Origin: Favolaschia claudopus
Lineage: Eukaryota; Basidiomycota; Agaricomycetes; Agaricales; Mycenaceae
Assembly: GCA_037176885.1 (NCBI GenBank)
Contig: JAWWNJ010000007.1
Span: 1,488,001 to 1,552,000 of the forward strand
DNA: 64,000 nucleotides
Direction of reading: 5' to 3'
Shown here: in pieces, positions 56,956 through 64,000 of the stretch
How the letters are laid out: every line of letters begins with the position of its first letter
Numbering within the stretch: the first letter of the stretch is position 1
Position numbers and translations under genes: made by a program
The notes under the pieces: model-generated
Database searches by the model: none
What the model was told of the DNA's origin: nothing
The model's input: only the letters and a program-made list of their open reading frames with translations

Positions 56956-59337
56956 TCAATAACCTTCGTCTTCTTCCTTGACCATCACCCCTTCAAAACC
57001 CCATCGTGCACCAGCTGCTTGAGACGCAGCAAAGTCTGTGTCTACGCTCGCCCGCGGTTTGAAACTCTCGCGCCTCGCCCGACTCGCTTTTGCTGCCATT
57101 CTATCTTTATTGACACCCGCGCTCGCATACCTCCCCGCAGCGCCGTATGATCCGGTACTGGAGATGGACGATGCAGTGGAAATGGACGCAGACAGGCTGC
57201 GCACTCCTCCGTAGCCGACGGTCGGGGCTCTCCCGTGACCAAGGGCGTTGTACTGCGCCTGGTTGCCTGGTAGACCGTGCTTCGCGATTGCGAAGACGGG
57301 TGGCGCGGGACGGCTTGAAACCCCCGGAGGTCCAGGTCGACTCATCGGAATCTTCGAGGGCGACGCAGTGCGAGGAATCGCGCCGTTGCCGCCTCGGTGG
57401 GCACCTAGTGGCGCGGGTTTGTTGAACGTATAGCTAGGTGTCGTTTCCGTCCTTGCACGTTTCGCCGGTTGCGAGTTGCTGTGCCCCGGCGCAGGGCGGA
57501 CGGCAGGAGTTACCATGTTAGATCGCGGGGCATACGAGCCCAAAGGAGTCGGCGTTGTTGCGCGTGCGGGGACATTTGCCCCTCGAGTTGAGGGCGAAGG
57601 CTTGCGTTTGCCGCCGGTTTGCGTACCGACATTCTCCTGATCCGTCGCACCCACAGTTTGCATAAGAATCCGCAGAATACTTTGGCCATGGACAAGGAAT
57701 GGCCGGCCGGCTTCCTTCTCCCATGCAGGAACGCTGGCGAGAAGGTCTTGTTCCAGCTATTAATGTCGTGTCAGTAGAACGAACGAAGAAAAATCAGGGA
57801 AGATGACACACCCGGGGTTTTTCTTTCGTTACCCGCTTGCGCATTTTTTCTTCGCGAAGCAAACGCCCAGGATCGCGGGCGCCACGACCGAGAAGCCTAC
57901 TTTGATCTGACGCTGCGGCAGCCAGCTCTCTCTCCTCTTCGCATATGTCGAAATACCTTTTAATTGCAGCAAGCAATGGTGCCTTCATGCGTTTCTCCTC
58001 CTTGAGACGTTTGATCTCGTCCTCGTGTAAGGTCAGCAATTCTTCCGTGTGTTCATCTATAGACCAAGTCAAAAACGCCTCGAATCATGAAACGGAATAC
58101 TAACCATCAAAGAAAGGCAACCATTGACCTCGCTCTTCCTCACCCACCATCAACTCGCCCCACAGCTTTTCAATCTCTTCTCGAGCACTCCCAACAAAGG
58201 TACCCATGCGTTCACGCTTCAATTCAAGCATGCGTTCCAACTCTTCTTCGTATTCCGATACTGTGTCTTCTGTACTTCCGCGGTGCGCATCCACAAATGC
58301 GTCCATGTCAGCTTCAGAGACACCGAGCCGCTTCCAAAGCTGCTCGAGCTGGTCGTACATCGCTTGTATATGTGTCTCTCTTCTGCGTTTCGTGTCTTCT
58401 AAGGATGCGCGTAGTTCCATTGCCCATGTTATCAGGGCGTGTGTAGGCTCGACTTCCAAGCGCGGAGGCGTGTCGTCAGGTAGGGAAGCGGCTTGGTCGA
58501 TGAAGTCAGCAAGAACGCTATAATGCGCAGCTTCCGTTGCACTGGGTGTGTGAAAGGGATCCTCGATACTACGCAGGCTGGTACTTGGGGAGCAAGAATC
58601 ATCGGCAGTGGGGGGAGCCATGCCCAACTCTGTATAGAGCCAATCAATTTGAATGAAGGTGTCGGAGAGATGAGCAAGTCGTTTGGCCTGTTTAGCGGGT
58701 CAACGGCAGTAAGTTGTGAAAAGGAGGAAACTGACCACTTCGCCTTTCCCGCGAACGAGTTCCTTCTCGAGCTTTAGAAAGCGTTCTGGAGTCACGTCCC
58801 GGTATTCCCCGTCGTCGATGATATCTTGCGAATAGAAATCGGGCCCTAATGTACGAGCAAGGATGGAAAGCCGGTTGCCCAGTGTCGTTAGTTGTTCGAG
58901 TTTCGAGTGATATAGCTATGTGGCCCGTCAAAACCTACACAATGTCCGCAGAATAATAATCGCACCTGTCTGAGTTTCTCCTGGTACTCCGTGACCATCT
59001 CGAATCGTATAGGAAGGACTTTCTCCTTCCTCAGCTCTCCGAGGCTAGCACCTGTAGCCTTGACATTCCCTCCAAGCGCCTTGGTATAGTTGACACACTC
59101 TGCCTCCACCGTTGCGCATTTTTCCATCCAGGTTTCCACTTCCTTCTTGCGAACATCTATCTGAGCCTCGACGCTGCTCATGAGCTGCTGCTGTAGATTT
59201 TGGAGTTCATCTTCTAGTGCGGATGGAGGGAGGCCGAGCTGTGCATGTAGGGTAGGAAGAAGCTGGGTTTGCGATTGTAAATGTGTGTGCAGTGTGTTGA
59301 GCAGAGCCGTAAGGGTCAATGGAGAGCCCAAAGACAT
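56956..59337 (-). CDS. Microtubule-bundling protein, Ase1/PRC1/MAP65 family
   Basis: Cross-links antiparallel microtubules in the anaphase spindle midzone. Five exons: 58966-59337, 58736-58915, 58105-58687, 57812-58056 and 56956-57756; 726 aa. The N-terminus is coiled coil (DELQNLQQQLMSSVEAQI). Family motifs follow: LEQLTTLGNRLSILARTLG, IDWLYTELGM, IEKLWGELMVGEEER, and EHTEELLTLHEDEIKRLKEE, the start of the conserved microtubule-binding region. The C-terminal 230 residues are basic and rich in Ser, Pro and Ala with SP/TP sites (PSPSTRG, TTPTPLG), as expected for a regulated, disordered tail. The start was chosen by the position of MSLGSPLTLTALL before the coiled coil. Confidence 0.92.
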
Positions 59338-59651
59338 GGCTTAAAGCGCCAGACTTAGTTTATAGTGGCAATAGGAGCGATCAAGGCGTGATAGGCCGTA
59401 TAAAGCGCTTAGGACAAGCAGAACAGGAGGAAGAGCGTGACGAGGCGTGACGGTAACGCGCTTCAACATATCTCACGTGATCGTAGCGGTCGGCGCATGT
59501 GACGTGATGATGATGTGACGATGTAACCCTAACCCAAACCTCACCTGCCAAAAAAAATTCTTTCATGTTGCTCCAAGCCGCAAATGCCTCTGGGGCGAGA
59601 GAAATAACGCTGATCTATGCTTCAACCTGCGGACGTACCCGGGGTAAGTAT
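59338..59651. other. Intergenic region, no gene
   Basis: Upstream region of the Ase1/PRC1 gene. A single ccctaaccc word occurs at about 59526, too short to mean a telomere. Confidence 0.55.
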
Positions 59652-60772
59652 CTATTGAACGACACAACCCTCTTGCCCATCCGGTGCTCCAGGCTTTTCG
59701 AAAGCTGCAATAGTGGCCGCCGCCAATTCCAAATCCTCTTGCCTGATTTGCCACGCCTGGATGAGTGCTGCGTCTGTATAGCTGATCGCGCCATTCGCCT
59801 GTTCAAACGCTGCTGCGCCGGCAGAATCCAATCCGACCACGTCAAAACACTGCGCCTCGAAGGTGGGGTTTTGGCTCTCTGGGATGAGCATTTGATTTTT
59901 AGTCCCAGTAAGCGGACCAAGCAGCAGCGAACTCGCTACGTTTCCTGTGCCGCTCGGTGGAAGGTTGCTGATGTAGGATGCTCGCTCTTCACCCCGAATA
60001 TCGGAATTACCGCGAATAGTCTCAGGAATCTGAATCTGCGAGGACGGTTCGTGTTAGTATAAACAAGAGGATACATCTAGGACACTTGCTTTGTCTTGCG
60101 ACGCACGGAAATCGGCAGAAGACTTGGCGAAAATTGCGCATACTTTTCCTGGGATACCGTTATTCTGAGAATTAGCTGCAGCAGCCGATTCCGCTCTGCG
60201 TGAAACCAGTTAAAATGCAGAAAGGTATCAGTCGCGCTGGAAGAACTGACACGCTCAATGTGTCTGAGATATACAGTCCGGAACCAAGCTCGGCGTCCAG
60301 TCCCGACCTTCCCCTGGTTTGCCCCTCCGCGGTGACAGGCTTGACAATCTCGCCTGAGGTTTCCCAGAGTGTTGCGGTGTCCTGCAATACAGAACAAGAG
60401 TGAGCTACGGAATGGGTTCACCGCAAGAGCAGGACATGAGTACCTCGTTTGTTCCATGCCAGCCAACAAACTCATTGCCAGCGGTAAGGCGAGGCCGAAT
60501 CAAACCAAAGAGAGTACGATCAGCGATACGAACTTCGCGAGTGAATGCGTTGAGCATCCGCCTTGCTTTCGTTTCTATTACGGCGGGTGTCGACCTCTTT
60601 TTGGCTGGTAGACATTCGACCGCCTGAGAATTCAAGGCATAAATTAGAGAGAACGGAAGCGGGGAATAGACGCTGGCCATGGACGCACAAGTTCATCTGT
60701 GTCGAGCACAGGGGCGGCCAAAGCGTGGAAAGACAAGAGGAGTGTGAACAATGCGAACGAAGGAATCCTCAT
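59652..60772 (-). CDS. Putative secreted ADP-ribosyltransferase-like protein 2
   Basis: Five exons: 60689-60772, 60444-60623, 60251-60381, 60090-60195 and 59652-60035; 294 aa. Signal peptide with core FALFTLLLSFHALA. Unlike protein 1 there is no K/A/P-rich linker: the domain starts right after the signal exon. Shared motifs: EFVGWHGTN (His84), LDAELGSGLYISD (Tyr125) and NQMLIPESQNP. The intron at 60036-60089 has a GC-AG donor (gcaagt). The corresponding point of paralogue 1 (codons for SQDKVQIP) has no intron, and paralogue 1 instead has an intron nearer the end. Function uncertain: the motif pattern suggests an H-Y-[E] ADP-ribosyltransferase fold, but the catalytic Glu is not certain. TATA-like element (TATATAAA) near 60900. 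Confidence 0.6.
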
Positions 60773-60898
60773 GTTTGGTATGGCGCGAAAGAGTGAAAAA
60801 ATAAAAAAGACCAAAGCGAAAGAGAACTCGACGAGCAAGAAAACAACGGGGAGCCAGCCAAAAGGAAAAACAATGAGCATCACGAGAGAAATCCCTTG

Positions 60899-60906
60899 TT
60901 TATATA
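60899..60906 (-). promoter_or_regulatory. TATA box of ADP-ribosyltransferase-like gene 2
   Basis: TATATAAA on the minus strand, about 127 bp above the ATG. The paralogue has a similar element at about 135 bp. Confidence 0.5.
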
Positions 60907-61597
60907 GTATCGCGAGGAGTCGTATGCGATGTTCCCAGGTCAATACACTTTGAGCATTCATGCTGAGACGCGTCGCGGAGTACCGAGAAGGAACAATTAG
61001 CGCCACTGAGTCCTGATTGCAGTACGACTGGACGAGTGCTGTACATGGTTCAGCTTGAAGTCATACCCAATCGTCTACCATGCCAAGATATTCAATAGAA
61101 GGCGATACTAGGATGTCATTCCTGAGCCCGGTGTTGTGAACGGGGAGACTCGGAGAGCGATTTAAGTGAATATAGTACGCCGACCCAGCGAAAAGCAAAT
61201 ACGTATACTGGAAGTCTGGCGGCGAAAAGATAGGCACTTGAATAGACTTGAATTGAGAGGGCGCGGCGCAGAATTGCCTCGCAGCCTCAGGCGAGCCTAT
61301 TTTGGAGTTTTTATGGATTACTTGCCGTATCCACTCTATCGCGCCAAGAGAATCGCTATATCGTGAACGCCGTGGTCACCAGTGGTGACCGTGGTCTTGG
61401 CCATGGTCGCAAGTTGTGCAAAATTCAGCGTGGTTTGGTTGAGTGATGGGGGGAGGTAGGATGAAGCTGTCGTCCCGTGGCAAAGCAAGGCAAACAACAG
61501 ATTATGGTTCTCGACGTAAACTGCAATTCGCACGTCCCGGACAATCCTGACTGCGTCAACGCTCGAAGAGAAATGATGTTTAGTTTTACAGCGTGGG
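60907..61597. other. Intergenic region, no gene
   Basis: Contains the near-palindrome ggtcaccagtggtgacc near 61376. Short frames only; no gene recognised. Confidence 0.5.
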
Positions 61598-63823
61598 CTA
61601 GAACCCCGCCTGAGCAGCAGCTCTTTCCGCAAATGACCCGCGAGGCTCCCAAATTTGAGTATGCGGCGCGGCGTCTTTTTTATCCCCATGCTCGACCACG
61701 CCCCACGCCCCTCCTCCAGGCGTCTCAATCATCAGTCGGTCACCTTTCCCCATCCACACACTAGCCTTGCCACCAATGTTGATATACCGTTCCTGCACAC
61801 CGAGCTCCTCGTTCTCTTTGCTGAGATCCCCATCTTCTTTTCGAAGCTTCTTGACCCACGTATTGCGGCCCATCACACCGGGACCACCGCCTTCCATGCC
61901 GTAGGGTTGACGAGTGCGTCGCTGGAACGAATATGAGACGACCATTCATATATTACTTTCAAAGAGACGTGTACCTCGGAGAGGATTGAGACTTGCATAG
62001 GCTCGAGCACTTCCAACTCCCTTATGACACCCTCTCCACCGCGATACTTGCCTTGACCAGCCGAACCTTCTCGCAGTCCGAACTGGTGAATGAGGACGGG
62101 GTACCGTCGCTCGAGGATCTCAACATCACCTACCAACCAGTGAGTTTGCGCTCGCGGAGCAATAATATCATATCAATACCTATCCTGGTGTTCGTAATGT
62201 GTGTATGCACTCCGTCCGTCCCATGCCAGCCAGGCCCAGCGCCAGATCCTCCGGCGATTGTCTAAAGAAGGTATAAGATGAAAAGGTCGCTGTAAGCATC
62301 GAGAGATTAGATACCTCGTAGTAACCCCATCCCGCAATATTATTCCCATCCTTGTCCTTTCCACCTGTACCAAATGTAAGATTGCTGCGCACATTGTCAG
62401 TATCTATGAGCGAAAATGATGAGCCAACACAACGTACTTGGTACAACCCTGGCTGGCCGCGGCGGCACGGAAAGCCTTCAGCACAACGTCCACAATCCGT
62501 TGGGACGTCAAGACATTGCCACCGCAAACAGCTGCTGTGCGAGACGGCGACAGCAAAGACTTGGGCGGGATCAGGACTGCAGCCAAAAAATAGTCAGCAA
62601 AAAACGCGATATGAGTAGATGCATACGCACTTTCCAGAGGCACAAGACAACCTGCGTTGAGTGGAATATCGAGATCCAGCATCGAACGCATGCAATAAAT
62701 GACAGCGGAATGCACCACAGATATGGGTGCGTTGAGATTTCCCCGCACTTCGCATCCAGTGCCAGAGAAATCTAGTACTGCAGACCCCTCGGACTCGTCG
62801 ATGTCGACCTTAAGTTGGATAGGCGAACCGTCGTCGAGGTAGTCAACGGCCTCGAGAGTGGTCTTGCCTGTCCGCTTCACGACGTCGCGCAGGAGATTTC
62901 GCACACACATCTCCGCGTTAGCACGGATGTGGTACATGTACTCCTGCACGGTCGGCAGACCGTAATCCTCCACGACTGTCGAGCGAAATCGTTAAAAACA
63001 GAATGACGGATTGAAACAGGACGCGTACTTGCGTGGATGAGCTGGATGCCTTTGTGGTTCGCCGCGATTTGCTAAACACAGATCAGACTCACAATAAATG
63101 GGCAAAGAATGGACGTACGGCCTTGAGATCGCTCTCTACATCGCGGATGTTTCGACATCCGGAGCTGCCAGGATACTGACTTGGCTTGTCGACCATATAC
63201 TCGACCAGACCCTTGCGATCGAAGATCCCGCCATCCACGATCTTGAAGCTGACTATCTCGGCGCCCTCCTCGAATATGTTTACCGAGGTCGGCGGCATGG
63301 AGCCAGGGAGAATTCCACCAATGTCAGCATGGTGGCCACGCGATGCGGTGAAGAAAATGATTTCCTTCGAGGTGGGATCGAATACGGGGGTGATGATGGT
63401 GATGTCGGGCAGATGACTACGAATCGTTAACCGCCGGTCGCGAGACAGCATATCGCACTGACGATCCACCGGCATGAGGAGAGTTGGTCATAAGAACATC
63501 GCCCTCCTTGAGCGACTTTCCATAGAGCTTCATTTGATACTTGACCGCGCTAAAATACCGGTTCGAGACAGAATCAACACAAGATTCAAAAGCCCAACAC
63601 ACAAGCTCATGGACCCAAGATGGATCGGGATAAACGGCGCATTTGCTACCAGGTCGCCATCCGGAGCGAATAGAGCACAAGAAAAGTCCAGGCGCTCCTT
63701 GATGTTGGTGCTAATTGAGGTTTGCTGCAAACTACGACCCATGGCCTCTGCGACGCTCATAAAGCGGTTCGCAAAGAGAGTCAAGATAATCGGGTCGGGT
63801 TTGTTGGTCGGGGTCGGCGCCAT
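61598..63823 (-). CDS. Hydantoinase B / 5-oxoprolinase-like enzyme, HyuB domain only
   Basis: Family of ATP-dependent 5-oxoprolinases and hydantoinases. Ten exons: 63603-63823, 63463-63549, 63119-63416, 63029-63071, 62631-62975, 62438-62576, 62315-62384, 62180-62261, 61975-62129 and 61598-61921; 587 aa. HyuB landmarks: [96 protein letters not shown], and the normal family end [14 protein letters not shown]. Fungal 5-oxoprolinase is usually a fusion of HyuA and HyuB, about twice this length. Here a TATA box lies 130 bp above the ATG, so the gene seems to stand alone without HyuA. An in-frame ATG further up (63913) would add 30 residues. Confidence 0.88.
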
Positions 63824-64000
63824 TCTGGTGAAGCTGTAGAGTTGTCGAATGACTTGACCTCTAGGTTTTAGACGTTGAAGTGGTCGGACTGGTCCAAAGA
63901 TTGGATTCGGCAACAGACAGTTGGATTTCGGTTCCCCTCAAAGTTCTGGGGGTTTTATACGCATCGAGCTAACGGTATGCATTATGTACCTTCAGAAATT
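63824..64000 (-). promoter_or_regulatory. Promoter of the HyuB-like gene (TATA box at 63953-63959)
   Basis: The minus strand reads CGTATAAAACC 130 bp above the chosen ATG and about 40 bp above the alternative ATG at 63913. A start of transcription near 63925 would favour the inner ATG. Confidence 0.55.

Noticed and set aside
59520..59545. ccctaaccc, telomere-like word
   Set aside because: A single short word, not an array, in the middle of a gene-bearing region.
1..64000. CRISPR arrays, rRNA, tRNA, bacterial operons
   Set aside because: None seen. The repeats present are long tandem units, 214-bp repeats or inverted repeats, and the genes are intron-rich and eukaryotic.

Overview
The window looks like nuclear DNA of a mushroom-forming basidiomycete (Agaricomycetes). 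Genes are split by many 45-70 bp GT-AG introns, small secreted proteins are common, and there are aryl-alcohol-dehydrogenase-type reductases, a chitin-precursor enzyme (GNA1) and an Ase1/PRC1 spindle protein. No bacterial operon, CRISPR array, rRNA or tRNA gene was recognised. The organism call is inferred from gene content, not from a marker gene.

Left third (1-23.3 kb): a 9,744-bp unit occurs twice in direct tandem (1-9744 and 9745-19488). One substitution was noticed between the copies (C1024/T10768, intronic). The identity continues into a third, partial copy up to about 20521. From there to 23291 the third copy is an older, diverged paralogue. Each copy carries an aryl-alcohol dehydrogenase (AAD) gene on the minus strand and a divergent RPL24 gene on the plus strand. 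Only the third RPL24 is intact. Units 1 and 2 hold an RPL24 fragment with an 8-bp deletion, fused to about 6.4 kb of sequence without a recognisable gene. That sequence contains arrays of intron-like cassettes on both strands. All three AAD copies lack the usual last exon; a fourth AAD at 27.5-28.9 kb has it.

Middle (25-46 kb): a CAX-type Ca2+/H+ antiporter, the complete AAD, a small secreted helical protein, a secreted ADP-ribosyltransferase-like gene with a MITE in its first intron, two paralogous secreted cysteine-rich proteins, a GNAT-like protein, GNA1 and a short-chain dehydrogenase.

Right third (46-64 kb): a conserved-looking unknown protein, a 731-bp foldback element, a salicylate-hydroxylase-like FAD monooxygenase, a gene-poor stretch with a hAT-like MITE, an unknown four-exon gene, Ase1/PRC1, a second ADP-ribosyltransferase-like paralogue, and a stand-alone hydantoinase-B/5-oxoprolinase-like enzyme.

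The genes do not form one pathway. Housekeeping genes (RPL24, GNA1, CAX, Ase1) are interspersed with lineage-specific redox enzymes and secreted proteins. At least five short terminal-inverted-repeat elements with target-site duplications show that the locus is mobile-element rich. Exon boundaries come from reading splice sites and reading frames by eye and have no transcript support.
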